Shown here: piece after piece, positions 31,671 to 41,141 of the stretch
How positions within the stretch are numbered: the first letter of the stretch is position 1
Layout of the letters: each line of letters begins with the position of its first letter
From: Kushneria phosphatilytica
GTDB lineage: Bacteria; Pseudomonadota; Gammaproteobacteria; Pseudomonadales; Halomonadaceae
Direction: 5' to 3'
Assembly: GCF_008247605.1 (NCBI RefSeq)
Contig: NZ_CP043420.1
Coordinates: 1,488,001-1,552,000 of the forward strand
Length of the DNA: 64,000 nucleotides
Translations under genes and position numbers: made by a program
The notes under the pieces: generated by a model
Seen by the model: only the letters and a program-made list of their open reading frames with translations
Told to the model about the DNA's origin: nothing
Databases searched by the model: none

Positions 31671-34353
31671 ATTGGAAGGGCGGCCGATCGAGACGCACCA
31701 GGCGCACGGCGTGACCCTCGAAGAGTGGCTGATCTCATCCTCGGAACGGTATCGAACCGTGGCCGAGCTCGAACAGGAGATGATGGCACCGCCGATCAGC
31801 ATCGAAATCGACGGGTGCCGCATCCCGCCGAAATACTGGGCCAGCACCCGTATCGATTGCCGGGACACCATATGCATCTACCCGGAACCACGGGGCGGTG
31901 TGTTTGATGCCATTGGCGGGCTGTTTTCGTCGATCATCAATGTCATCGCATCGATATTCGTCTCCACGCCCAGCGCGCCTGATACCGGCGGTGGGCGCGG
32001 GCAGGGTGACGACATCTATGGCGCCGACGCGAAAGGCAACAAGCCGAAGCTGGGGGCGGTCATCCCGCACGTCGCCGGCCGGCGTCAGCGGTATCCGGAT
32101 TACCTGTTGCCGATTCGCAAATGGTACGCCGACAAGCGGACCGAAAAGGTGGAGATGATGCTGTGCTATGCCTACGGCAAGCATCGGATCGAGTCAGATG
32201 ACGTGCGGGTAGGCAATACGGCACTGACCTCTCTCGGGAATGACGCCGATTTTGCAATCTATGGCCCGGGCGAGAGCATGGCCGGCGACCAGCGCCGGAT
32301 CTACTGGCACAACTCGACCGAGGTGGGGAGCACCTCGAGTGGCAATGGCATCAAGCTCAAGACCACCTATTCGGTCCCAAGAGACCCGGATGCATCAGCT
32401 TACCGGGTATCGGGGAATAACCTGATCATCCCATCTGGCGCCGGCTCATTCCCGAGCGGCTGGCAGTCCGGAATGATCGTGCATGCCTACATCCCGCAGG
32501 ATTACATCGTCATCGATGGCGGCGAAGCGGCTGATGTGCTCGAGGGTGACTTTACCGATCTGGCACCGGTTGAGGGCATGGTCATTCAGATACGGGGTGA
32601 GAATCAGGGTATCTATACGGTGGCCAGCTATGAGCCGGGCACCGATGGCGCCATGGATCACATGACCCTGAGCAAGGATGGCGAACCGGTCACCTATCTG
32701 AAAACCGGCTCGAAACGGGCGGCATTTGGATTGCCGGATTTCCGTTACCAGATCATCGCTGCCGATTCATCAACGGTCACGCTGGATCGTTTGAGCGATG
32801 ACGGTACGGTAGATGAGTCATGGCCGGGCTTTGTGGCACGTACGGTCAATGACGCCATTGTTCGTCTCGATGCCTCGACGGTGGAAGGGGATTGGGCCGG
32901 TGCGTTCGCTGCGGTACCGGAGAACGAAAAGACCGACATGATCGAATGGTGCGTGCTGTTCACTCAGGGCCTGACAGAGCTCGAGGATGATGGCGATCCA
33001 TCCGATCACGAGGTCACGGTAGAGCTGCAGTATCGAGACATCGCAGAGCGCGGCGACTGGACATCAATTCGTAAGACGTATCGGGATGCGACGCTGGACC
33101 AGATCGGCTTTACGGAGCGCGCTGCAATGCCGTATCCGATGCGTCCGGAGGTGCGGATGCGGCGGATCGGTTCCAGCGATGACACGCAGATCGTGGATGA
33201 AGTTCAGTGGGTGCGGTTGAAATCGCGGCTGGATTCGCCGACCAGCTATGAAGGCGTCACCTGCATCGCGGTCACGCTCACTGGGGGCGATAAGCTCTCA
33301 ACGGCGTCCGATAACCAGATCAGCGTGATCGGCACTTCTATCCTGCCGGTTCGCCGCAATGGCCAGTGGCAGCCGGAACAACCGACGCGAGACATCGCTC
33401 CGTTCTGTCTCAGCCTGCTTCAGTCAGTCGGTTATCAGGATGGCTTGATCGGCCTCGAGGAATGGGATCGCCTGGACGAACTATGGCGCGCCCGGGGCGA
33501 CACGCTCGATGCGGTTTTCGACGATGAATCGACCGTGAAAGAGGTGCTCAAGACTGCGCTCGAGCCAGGCATGGCCGACTTCACCATTCGTCGCGGGGAA
33601 GTGATCCCGGTGCGCGATGGCTTGCGCAGCGTGCTGGGGCAGGGGTACAGCCCTCAGAACATGACGGGCGCCCTGACACGTCAGTACACCGCGCCGAGTG
33701 ACGATGATCACGACTACGTGGAAGTCGAGTACACCGATGCTCGCACGTGGCAAAAAGCGACCGTCGATGCCTGGTTGCCCGGATCCGCGAAGCGCAAGGC
33801 AAAGAAGTTGTCGTTGGATGGCGTGACCGATCGCACCCATGCCTGGCGGATCGGTATGCGTGAGGCGTCACGCCTCAAGTATCAGCGCTTCGAGTACAGC
33901 TGGGAGACCGAGCTCGACGGGATGAACAGCAGTTATCTGGAGTACGTGCCGGTTTCCGATGACGTGCCCGGCTACAGCCAGAGCGCCTTCGTTCGTGACT
34001 GGGAAAGGCTGGATGATGGCCGCCTGCTGCTGGTTGTTTCGGAGGTCTTCGACTGGCCGGATGCCCCGGTCATTTCGTTGCGCCGGCCAGACGGCGTGGC
34101 CACAAGCCCGCTGCCGTGCGAACAGATCGACGACTACCAGCTGATCTGCGATGACCCTGGGTTCGACCCGCTGACTATCGAGAACAGCGCTGAGCCGACG
34201 TTCTGTCAGTTCGGCACGCTACAGACGTGGGCGTATGAAGTGCTTGTCACTGATACCAGCCCATCGTGGCCGGACTCGGTAAGTCTGCAAGGGGTCAACT
34301 ACGACGAGCGCATCTACGCCTACGACGATGCGTTCCCGCCCGATAGCGCTTAA
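31648..34353 (+). CDS. central tail hub / host-specificity protein J-like
   Basis: 901 residues, GTG start. Near 95 is a hydrophobic stretch (AIGGLFSSIINVIASIFVS) as in tail-tip I/J proteins, then YGADAKGNKPKLGAVIPHVAGR, typical of J-like tip attachment proteins. Fibronectin-like and beta-rich regions follow. It forms the tail tip and probably contacts the host receptor. Confidence 0.85.
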   Translation: MIEIYPSKLEGRPIETHQAHGVTLEEWLISSSERYRTVAELEQEMMAPPISIEIDGCRIPPKYWASTRIDCRDTICIYPEPRGGVFDAIGGLFSSIINVIASIFVSTPSAPDTGGGRGQGDDIYGADAKGNKPKLGAVIPHVAGRRQRYPDYLLPIRKWYADKRTEKVEMMLCYAYGKHRIESDDVRVGNTALTSLGNDADFAIYGPGESMAGDQRRIYWHNSTEVGSTSSGNGIKLKTTYSVPRDPDASAYRVSGNNLIIPSGAGSFPSGWQSGMIVHAYIPQDYIVIDGGEAADVLEGDFTDLAPVEGMVIQIRGENQGIYTVASYEPGTDGAMDHMTLSKDGEPVTYLKTGSKRAAFGLPDFRYQIIAADSSTVTLDRLSDDGTVDESWPGFVARTVNDAIVRLDASTVEGDWAGAFAAVPENEKTDMIEWCVLFTQGLTELEDDGDPSDHEVTVELQYRDIAERGDWTSIRKTYRDATLDQIGFTERAAMPYPMRPEVRMRRIGSSDDTQIVDEVQWVRLKSRLDSPTSYEGVTCIAVTLTGGDKLSTASDNQISVIGTSILPVRRNGQWQPEQPTRDIAPFCLSLLQSVGYQDGLIGLEEWDRLDELWRARGDTLDAVFDDESTVKEVLKTALEPGMADFTIRRGEVIPVRDGLRSVLGQGYSPQNMTGALTRQYTAPSDDDHDYVEVEYTDARTWQKATVDAWLPGSAKRKAKKLSLDGVTDRTHAWRIGMREASRLKYQRFEYSWETELDGMNSSYLEYVPVSDDVPGYSQSAFVRDWERLDDGRLLLVVSEVFDWPDAPVISLRRPDGVATSPLPCEQIDDYQLICDDPGFDPLTIENSAEPTFCQFGTLQTWAYEVLVTDTSPSWPDSVSLQGVNYDERIYAYDDAFPPDSA

Positions 34354-34377
34354 CCCGAGCAAAACTCAATTTCACAC

Positions 34378-34399
34378 AGCCGCCTTCGGGCGGCTTTTT
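34378..34399 (+). terminator. rho-independent terminator after tail hub gene
   Basis: AGCCGCC, TTCG, GGCGGCT then TTTTT. It could partially uncouple tailspike expression from the structural operon. Confidence 0.75.
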
Positions 34400-34415
34400 C
34401 ATGTCTGGAGATCGC

Positions 34416-36854
34416 ATGACAACCCCTATCGGCAACCTCGCTGCCAACGTCAACACGATCAATAACATCGTTCAGTTTGCCAACAAGGTGATTCAGGGCG
34501 GCGCTGACGAAAATGCCACTTACGATGGTCAGGATTTTCCCACTCGCGCCAAGCTGGCGGCTGCCTTCCTGATGGGAATCAACGTCTATGACTCGATTGC
34601 AGAGGGACTGGCAAATACCGGTGAGAGCGGCTTCTTCTCGACGATCAGCGATCTGGATGCCGAGTCTGTCATTCTCTATCAGAACGTCAACGGAGCCGAG
34701 GTAGAGAAAGCACGGTATCCGTCTGCGGTTACTGCTCAATCTATCATGGATGCGTATCCGGTAATTACCGAGGCTCGTGATGTTGTGACGGCTGCGAGAG
34801 ATCAGGCTGTTGCGGCAGCGGAGGCGAGCGGTGACATTGAGTTCAATGATACCCATGCTGAGGCGCAGGCGGCTGGTTACTCCGACGGTGTTATCGTTGA
34901 GATCACCCAAGACGAAACCCGTGGAGGAAAAACAACCCGGAATCGAGTAGAAAACGGTGAGCTGGTTTTCATGCGCTACCCAGGCACCGGTGTAATTGTT
35001 GCTCCTGATGGATCGGAATACACCCAGGAAGAATTGCTGGCCCAGATATTGGAGCCTAATGCCAGCAAGGTGACAGCTAAAGATTCCAGCGATACTCGCA
35101 CGCTCGCGGCTTGGGCCAGCAAAACGCTTATTGCTGGAGTGACACTGCCTAATGTCCACTCGCTGCAATCATATGACGGTGAAGTACCTGTTTATATTTC
35201 GGGATATTATGAGGCAGGCGACGGCGGTGACGGTCAGTTTTATTATGACTCATCACGGCCGAAATCTGATCATAATGGTGGCACTGTCATTAGCCCGACT
35301 GTTTCATGGGATGGCACATATTCTACCTTGGCTGACTACCACTTAGGCTCAGCAGAGAGTGATGTAGATGGCTCAGGATGCTGGGTCAAAGTAAAGGAGT
35401 TCATCTCAACCGATGATTTCGGTGCTCGGGACGGTTTTGATATTGCCCTGATCCTGCAGTCAGGTATTGAGCAGCTGCATATCGTCGTGCCTTGTACTGT
35501 CTCTGAGTCCGTAATCGAAAATACCATCAGCCTGACCAGCGATAAATCAATCACAATTACGCCCACTGGGGCATTTCCTTATCGCGGCACGATGATCCGG
35601 GCAAATGGCGCTAACTCTGTTTTCGAGCTGTATGGCGTCGATCTTCAAGGCCAATTCATCAATGCACTGGTAACGACCGGAGAAAATACGAAAGTTACTG
35701 CGTTTGAAGGCGCAAATATTACGCAGCCTGAAGGTGATGGGAACTATGTCAGTTTTGTTGAGTGCGCCGGCGCCAATAGCCATGCTGTTTATGTGCATGC
35801 AAAAAATTTCCGGAAGAACGCAACGGAGCCGAATCAGGGGCTAAGGGCGCTCAGCTTTTCTCGATCAGCAACTGGATCGCGAGCGGATTATGTGCATGCA
35901 TATAACGGCAACGGCGCGTTCATATGTGACGCTTCGAATACTATAAATGGCACTGTTGTCTCTGAAAATTGCAATGGCAACGCGATCTATGTTCTAAACT
36001 TCCCTGACAGATTCTATCTGCAGAACCTTTATGTCAGGAATAATGTGGATGAGGTTGCAGTATTCAAATCTCCCGGCGTTACACGTGTTGATCACATTAC
36101 TGTACTAAATGGAAAATCAATAGGTTTTGAAGGAGCTGGCACGGTTGATATTGGCGATATTTCAATCGTGTCGCTTAACGGAACCAGCACAACGTACAGT
36201 GGAGAAGTATTCAGAAGCCGAAATACTGATGGAACAAGCCCGACTTCCAATGTGACCATTGGCAGACTTGAAGCCAAAATGAGCGTTGCAGGGGGAGCAG
36301 TAGGGTTATGGTCGGTTGATAACAACCAGCTCAAGAATCTGAAGATTGGCGACCTTAACCTATACATCGATTGGCGGAACAATTCATCTGGAAATATCGG
36401 ATACTGGAATCCTTCAACCACGGCTGAGACGCTATTTATCAATAACATGAATGTCCGTGTTGATGACAATAGTGGGGCAGGGCTTTCCAGCACTGATTAT
36501 CTGTCAATCATGATGCCCAATCTGTCTGTATACGGATACATCGGTATCAGTTCTTTTGAGCGCAGTGCCGGTGGCGCTAACATTCGTTTATTGAACAGCT
36601 CGCAGACCAAACTTATGATTGATGGATGCCCGAAAATTCAAACCAGCTTTGGTGGGTTTGTGATGGGCGATCAGAATGCCGGCAACCGTAGGCCGACTGA
36701 GTTTTTCGGCGACACAATCCCGGCGGAGGGAGAGTTCTTGTCAGGTGACAGACTGTGGAGAAACTATCCAGTTGCATCCGGCTCACCAGGCTGGGTATGC
36801 GTTTCGAGCGGCAGCCCGGGGACATGGAAGGCCATGGCGAACCTTACAGCGTAG
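34416..36854 (+). CDS. tailspike / tail fibre with beta-helix
   Basis: 812 residues from the ATG after CTGGAG. An N-terminal adaptor (about 1-250, with INNIVQFANKVIQGGADENA and SIAEGLANTGESGFFS) leads to FISTDDFGARDG, the usual entry to a pectate-lyase-like right-handed beta-helix, and about 350 residues of short repeating strands (NGNGAFICDASN, VVSENCNGNAIYVLN). The end (RLWRNYPVASGSPGWVCVSSG) is a common spike terminus. It likely binds or cleaves surface polysaccharide. AT-richer than upstream tail genes, as expected for swapped receptor modules. Confidence 0.85.
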   Translation: MTTPIGNLAANVNTINNIVQFANKVIQGGADENATYDGQDFPTRAKLAAAFLMGINVYDSIAEGLANTGESGFFSTISDLDAESVILYQNVNGAEVEKARYPSAVTAQSIMDAYPVITEARDVVTAARDQAVAAAEASGDIEFNDTHAEAQAAGYSDGVIVEITQDETRGGKTTRNRVENGELVFMRYPGTGVIVAPDGSEYTQEELLAQILEPNASKVTAKDSSDTRTLAAWASKTLIAGVTLPNVHSLQSYDGEVPVYISGYYEAGDGGDGQFYYDSSRPKSDHNGGTVISPTVSWDGTYSTLADYHLGSAESDVDGSGCWVKVKEFISTDDFGARDGFDIALILQSGIEQLHIVVPCTVSESVIENTISLTSDKSITITPTGAFPYRGTMIRANGANSVFELYGVDLQGQFINALVTTGENTKVTAFEGANITQPEGDGNYVSFVECAGANSHAVYVHAKNFRKNATEPNQGLRALSFSRSATGSRADYVHAYNGNGAFICDASNTINGTVVSENCNGNAIYVLNFPDRFYLQNLYVRNNVDEVAVFKSPGVTRVDHITVLNGKSIGFEGAGTVDIGDISIVSLNGTSTTYSGEVFRSRNTDGTSPTSNVTIGRLEAKMSVAGGAVGLWSVDNNQLKNLKIGDLNLYIDWRNNSSGNIGYWNPSTTAETLFINNMNVRVDDNSGAGLSSTDYLSIMMPNLSVYGYIGISSFERSAGGANIRLLNSSQTKLMIDGCPKIQTSFGGFVMGDQNAGNRRPTEFFGDTIPAEGEFLSGDRLWRNYPVASGSPGWVCVSSGSPGTWKAMANLTA

Positions 36855-36859
36855 CAAAC

Positions 36860-36886
36860 AGGGCCTCCGGCAGGGAGGCCCTTTTT
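36860..36886 (+). terminator. rho-independent terminator after tailspike
   Basis: AGGGCCTCC and GGAGGCCCT with a 5-base loop, then TTTTT. Ends the late operon and abuts the convergent gtrC-like gene. Confidence 0.85.
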
Positions 36887-38373
36887 CAATCACATTTTTT
36901 GTCGAAGTCTACAAAGACTAAATTTCCTGCTGAGTAGATGTTGTATCCCAAGTGACGTTCAACGTGATTAAGTTCGCACTTTTTTACCTTGCTCAAAACT
37001 TTGCTATCCACTGCCGATATTTTCATGTAATTCATTTTGTCGCTTGCTTTAAAGAAGCTGTCTGCAAACTTTCCAGACCAGTAACCGTCCAGTGGATGGT
37101 TGAATAGGTAAGAAAGTTTATGGTCATGTTCCTCCTTGTTTACCAAGGCCTGCGGTAATTGATTTTTTCCAATGATTGAATATCCTGATGCATCATTCTT
37201 CACATATTGCTCGTAAGCATTGCTGTAAATATCTCTAAAGTATGCATGCTCAAACTTAGCCAAGTAGCTGAGCGCATTACCATACGCATTTGCTGTAATA
37301 GAGAAAAACAAAAAATTAATTGAAAGTGCTATTTTGGTAGATTGTGCAAATATTCCCTTTTTACGCGCATAAGGAATGGATAAGATCATAGAGGATGCAA
37401 ACCCCCCGACGCCGAGCATTACTCTTGGTTCAAAAACAGGTTCCTCAAGAAGCGCAAGTAAACCTGCAGAGAAAAACAAAGATATAGAGAGATATAAAAA
37501 GCATGCAATATATTTGATCTCTCTGTTTTTTATAGAATGATAGACAATCATAAATAGGAAAATGGCGAATATGGCTGAAATCAAAAATAAAAAGTAATTA
37601 TCGGAATATTCCGCGAATATTTTTGCGAAACTTCCAATATTTTTTTCGATTATTGTGGGTGCGTCACCTATGGATGCCATAGAAGAGTGTGCGCTTGTGT
37701 ATTTATTGCCTGGCATGAATAATGAAATACCGATTTTGTATATCAGTAATGATGATAAAAATATCGCTGTAAGCCTTAAAAATTGTTTTAATGGCTTGGG
37801 TATTTTATGGAAAATCAAATATGTGGAATATGCTGCAGATAGCTGCATAAACACATTCACGGCAGGCTGGTAAGTGCACAGACTCAAAAAGCATGCCGTT
37901 ACAGACAGCGCCGTCCAAGGTTTTTTATTCTTCGAGGCGCAGTAAAATGAGAAGACCACAAGGAAAACGCTTGTTGTCATAAGCAGGTTATCAAACCTGT
38001 ATGAAAAGTTCTGTAAGTAGAATGGGTTTAAAAACAGCAAGAGCGCGGCCATCGTGGCTATGGTTTTGTCGATCCTTTCGAAGGATCTGATTATAAGAAT
38101 GCTGCAAGATGCTATTAGCAATGCTGATATTATTTGCGGTATTGGCGTCGCGTCAGATAAATGGCCGTTTACCTCAAAAATCCTCATGAAAAGATCTGAA
38201 AAGGGGCGCGCTTGTCCTGACCAGCCGGTGAACCCGTACACGAAACGGCTGCGATCGTCTTGGTAGTAATAACCGGAGTTTATCAAAGCATAGTACGCAA
38301 CTAATACTGCAAAAAACGAAGCAATAAAATAGTTTTTATCCCTTTTCAGTTTGTCCTTGAATGTTTCTATCAA
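36886..38373 (-). CDS. gtrC: GtrC-like polytopic glycosyltransferase
   Basis: 495 residues with about 9-11 membrane segments (YFIASFFAVLVAYYALINSG first) and a short hydrophilic C-terminus. Such proteins add a sugar from bactoprenol to the growing O-antigen in the periplasm and fix serotype specificity. Clearly AT-rich compared with all neighbours, a usual sign of a horizontally shuffled gtr specificity gene. Overlaps gtrB by 4 bases. Confidence 0.82.
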   Translation of the reverse strand: MIETFKDKLKRDKNYFIASFFAVLVAYYALINSGYYYQDDRSRFVYGFTGWSGQARPFSDLFMRIFEVNGHLSDATPIPQIISALLIASCSILIIRSFERIDKTIATMAALLLFLNPFYLQNFSYRFDNLLMTTSVFLVVFSFYCASKNKKPWTALSVTACFLSLCTYQPAVNVFMQLSAAYSTYLIFHKIPKPLKQFLRLTAIFLSSLLIYKIGISLFMPGNKYTSAHSSMASIGDAPTIIEKNIGSFAKIFAEYSDNYFLFLISAIFAIFLFMIVYHSIKNREIKYIACFLYLSISLFFSAGLLALLEEPVFEPRVMLGVGGFASSMILSIPYARKKGIFAQSTKIALSINFLFFSITANAYGNALSYLAKFEHAYFRDIYSNAYEQYVKNDASGYSIIGKNQLPQALVNKEEHDHKLSYLFNHPLDGYWSGKFADSFFKASDKMNYMKISAVDSKVLSKVKKCELNHVERHLGYNIYSAGNLVFVDFDKKCD

Positions 38374-39308
38374 TTTTTCTTCTCCAAGACGTAAATTGGC
38401 CTTCCTTTTGTTTCTATATAAAGCCTTCCTATATATTCACCAAGAACGCCAATAGATATAAGCTGAATTGCGCCAAAGAAAAGCACAGCTGACATGATTG
38501 ACGCATACCCTGGCCATTCAATACCGAAAACCATCGTCCGCAGGATGATAGATAGCATATAGATGAGGCTCAGCAGCGCAATTCCACCGCCGATGTACGA
38601 CCAGATTCTCAGTGGCCACGTGGAAAAGCTTGTGAGTCCGTCCAGCGCGAAGTTCCACAGCTTCCAGTAATTCCACTTTGTGAAGCCTGCATACCTTGCA
38701 GGACGATCATATTCAACACCGATAGATGAGTATCCCGGCCAGGCAAACATACCTTTCATGAAACGGTTACGCTCCGGCATCTGCTTGATGGCATCGACTA
38801 CGCGACGGCTCATCAATCTGTAATCGCCGGCATTCGGCGGGATGGTGGTGTGAGAAAGACGGTTGAATACACGATAAAAGAGGCCCGCAGAAGCACGCTT
38901 TCGCCTGCCATCATCGAGCCGAGTAGCACGGACACCGTAAACAGTGTCGTATCCTTCTTGCCAGAGCCTCAGAAAGTCATGGATGAGCTCGGGCGGATCC
39001 TGTAGATCGACATCGATCGGGACTATCGCATCGCCCTGGGCATGATCGAGCCCTGCCGTCATTGCTGCTTCTTTTCCGAAATTGCGAGAAAGCTTCAGAT
39101 AGCGGATACGCTCATCATTGGTAGCGGCTTTCTCTATTTGCTGGATCGTGCTGTCAGTGGAGCCATCGTCAATGAACAGTATCTCAAGTTCCGCTGCCAA
39201 ACCCTCCAGCTTGTCATTGATCGCTGCCATGAAAGGGCTGATCGACTCTTCCTCGTTCATTACTGGAACAATAAGCGTCAGCAGTACCCGTTTTTCACAC
39301 GAATCCAT
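38370..39308 (-). CDS. gtrB: GtrB bactoprenol glucosyltransferase
   Basis: 312 residues. GT2 domain: LIVPVMNEEESI, FIDDGSTDSTIQ, VPIDVDLQDPPEL (metal-binding DxD), then two C-terminal membrane helices (YIGGGIALLSLIYMLSIIL, MSAVLFFGAIQLISIGVLGE). Loads sugar onto undecaprenyl phosphate on the cytosolic face. Middle gene of the gtrA-gtrB-gtrC order. Confidence 0.93.
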   Translation of the reverse strand: MDSCEKRVLLTLIVPVMNEEESISPFMAAINDKLEGLAAELEILFIDDGSTDSTIQQIEKAATNDERIRYLKLSRNFGKEAAMTAGLDHAQGDAIVPIDVDLQDPPELIHDFLRLWQEGYDTVYGVRATRLDDGRRKRASAGLFYRVFNRLSHTTIPPNAGDYRLMSRRVVDAIKQMPERNRFMKGMFAWPGYSSIGVEYDRPARYAGFTKWNYWKLWNFALDGLTSFSTWPLRIWSYIGGGIALLSLIYMLSIILRTMVFGIEWPGYASIMSAVLFFGAIQLISIGVLGEYIGRLYIETKGRPIYVLEKKN

Positions 39309-39317
39309 GCGTACCTC

Positions 39318-39713
39318 TTATTTCTTTTTGAATGCCCACATTGATGATGCCAGGTAAGTCAGCACTGGCACGAATGCGGTGGCGATGATGATTGCGATGA
39401 GCTTTGGCGCGGAGAGTGCTAGACCAATAGATAGGATGACATTGTTGAGCGCGAAGCCGGCCACGGCGACGATAAAGAAGCGCCGCATGCTCCCGCGTGT
39501 GGAAAATGTTAGATGTCGATGACCATAGAAAGAAGCGAGGAATGCGACGACGAATGCGATGACATTGGCCAGAAATGCTGAGGACTCAGGGCGCGCTGAG
39601 AGCACTGCTGCCGCAACGCACATGTGGACGAGGGTGGCGATACCACCCACGAACATGAACCGAAGTGGCTTGGCCGCATCGTTCTTTGCTGTCGCGATGA
39701 TCTTGGCGCGCAT
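39318..39713 (-). CDS. gtrA: GtrA flippase
   Basis: 131 residues with four membrane helices: RFMFVGGIATLVHMCVAAAV, FLANVIAFVVAFLASFYGHR, FIVAVAGFALNNVILS, ending WAFKKK. GtrA family; flips the lipid-linked sugar to the periplasm. First gene of the cluster. Confidence 0.92.
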   Translation of the reverse strand: MRAKIIATAKNDAAKPLRFMFVGGIATLVHMCVAAAVLSARPESSAFLANVIAFVVAFLASFYGHRHLTFSTRGSMRRFFIVAVAGFALNNVILSIGLALSAPKLIAIIIATAFVPVLTYLASSMWAFKKK

Positions 39714-40004
39714 CTATACCGGCACTCTGAAAAGCGACATGATGCCATAAGCGGCAGACTATGCCGATATGCTTATGAATGTCTCAACGACGATGTGCAT
39801 GAAATGCTCGGCATAGCCCTACCATGATCCTGCTGGCGTCCCGGTAGAAGGGGATTCCGGTTCAAGATATATGCGCGGTTGCCGATAAGGCGCCGTGTCT
39901 ATAGGCACCCATTCGAAGTAATTCCCCGGCCGTCTTGGTCGGGGTTTTTTGTTTGGTGGGTCATGCAGGTATCGTGCACGACTTAATCTCCAAGAGTGAC
40001 AGGC
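39714..40004. other. intergenic region upstream of gtrA and the nuclease gene
   Basis: No convincing gene. It should hold the gtr promoter (leftward) and the promoter of the secreted nuclease gene (rightward). A plus-strand terminator lies at 39924..39950 although no plus-strand gene precedes it, so it may end a short RNA or be a remnant of the tail operon's end before gtr insertion. I see no run of GATC methylation sites like those controlling phase-variable gtr in enterobacterial phages. Confidence 0.5.
39924..39950 (+). terminator. rho-independent terminator
   Basis: CCCCGGCC and GGTCGGGG (one G-U pair) with a 5-base loop, then six T. Confidence 0.8.
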
Positions 40005-41075
40005 ATGACCCGAGTGAGATCCGCCGCCACTGGTCTGACGCTGGCGGCAACAATAGCACTGACAGGCCCGGTTGCGGCCGACATGACAATCGGATCGTGG
40101 AATCTCCAACACCTCGGCTGGGACAACGGTAAGCAACTGGATCGAGTGGCCCAGATCGCCCAGGGCGCGGATCTCTGGGCGCTCGAAGAGGTCATGAACT
40201 CTGATGCTGTCACTCAACTCGAGCATCAGCTTGAGCAGCAGACCGGCGAGCAGTGGAGCTCAATGACATCCCATGAGGTGGGACGCAGCTCTTATCAGGA
40301 GAGCTACGCGTATCTGTGGCGTGACAGCGTGGTCGAGTACACGAAGGGTGCGGCCGTTTACATGGACCCGGGTGACGAGTTCGCACGTGAGCCATACCTC
40401 GCAGAATTCCGTGATAAGGACGACGGGCAGACTGTCGCCATGGCGGCGGTGCACATCGTTTATGGCGATAGCCGGTCTGATCGTACGCCTGAGGTACGCG
40501 AGCTGGCGAGCATCTGGCAGTGGATGAGCGAGGTCTATCCGGACACGCCGCGCATCATTACCGGCGATTTCAATCTGTCGCCCGATAACGCTGCCTGGCA
40601 GCCGCTGCGCGAGCAGGGCGCACAGCCGGCCATCACGTCAGGGGCATCGACGCTCAGTGAGACAGACGGCCAGTATGCGCATCTCTATGACAATTTCTGG
40701 TACGACTCGACCGCACTCGACGTGACTGGCAACGGAATCGTGCAGTATCCGAAACTGCTGGGGATCACGAACGAAGAAGGACGTAGTACGGTGTCGGACC
40801 ATGCTCCGATCTATCTCACGATCGGAGATGCAAAGCCTGGATTCTCTTCGTCCGAAACCAGCGGTGATTCCAGTGGGTCAGCGGCCGATTGCATCGATCT
40901 GAACAGCAGCTCAGCTGAGCGTCTGGATGTGCTGCCGAATATCGGCCCAGCACGTGCGCAGGACATTATTGATGGACGGCCGTGGCAGAGCGTCAGCGAT
41001 CTGACCCGCATCGATGGGATTGGGCCTGCACGGATGCGGGAGATCCAGAGTACCGGGGAGGTCTGCAGTATTTGA
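40005..41075 (+). CDS. secreted EEP-family nuclease with C-terminal HhH domain
   Basis: 356 residues. Signal peptide (about 1-25, ending GPVAA), then an endonuclease/exonuclease/phosphatase domain: MTIGSWNLQHLG, WALEEV, AVHIVYGDSRSDR, RIITGDFNLSPD and STVSDHAPIYL supply the expected Asn, Glu, His, Asp/Asn and terminal His. A Ser-rich linker leads to a ComEA-like helix-hairpin-helix pair (LDVLPNIGPARAQDIIDG, LTRIDGIGPARMREI). An exported DNase tethered to DNA by HhH is the likely activity. Starts at the ATG 9 bases after an alternative GTG. Cargo gene between gtr and the second integrase. Confidence 0.85.
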   Translation: MTRVRSAATGLTLAATIALTGPVAADMTIGSWNLQHLGWDNGKQLDRVAQIAQGADLWALEEVMNSDAVTQLEHQLEQQTGEQWSSMTSHEVGRSSYQESYAYLWRDSVVEYTKGAAVYMDPGDEFAREPYLAEFRDKDDGQTVAMAAVHIVYGDSRSDRTPEVRELASIWQWMSEVYPDTPRIITGDFNLSPDNAAWQPLREQGAQPAITSGASTLSETDGQYAHLYDNFWYDSTALDVTGNGIVQYPKLLGITNEEGRSTVSDHAPIYLTIGDAKPGFSSSETSGDSSGSAADCIDLNSSSAERLDVLPNIGPARAQDIIDGRPWQSVSDLTRIDGIGPARMREIQSTGEVCSI

Positions 41076-41141
41076 AGGAAGGATGGCCGGTTGAGCGACT
41101 AGACGTGCGCAGCAACCGGCTCAAAGACAGCCGATAAAAGA

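Noticed and set aside
34350..35168. 272-codon minus-strand frame opposite the tailspike start
   Set aside because: Antisense to the tailspike adaptor region and crosses the terminator at 34378; no domain.
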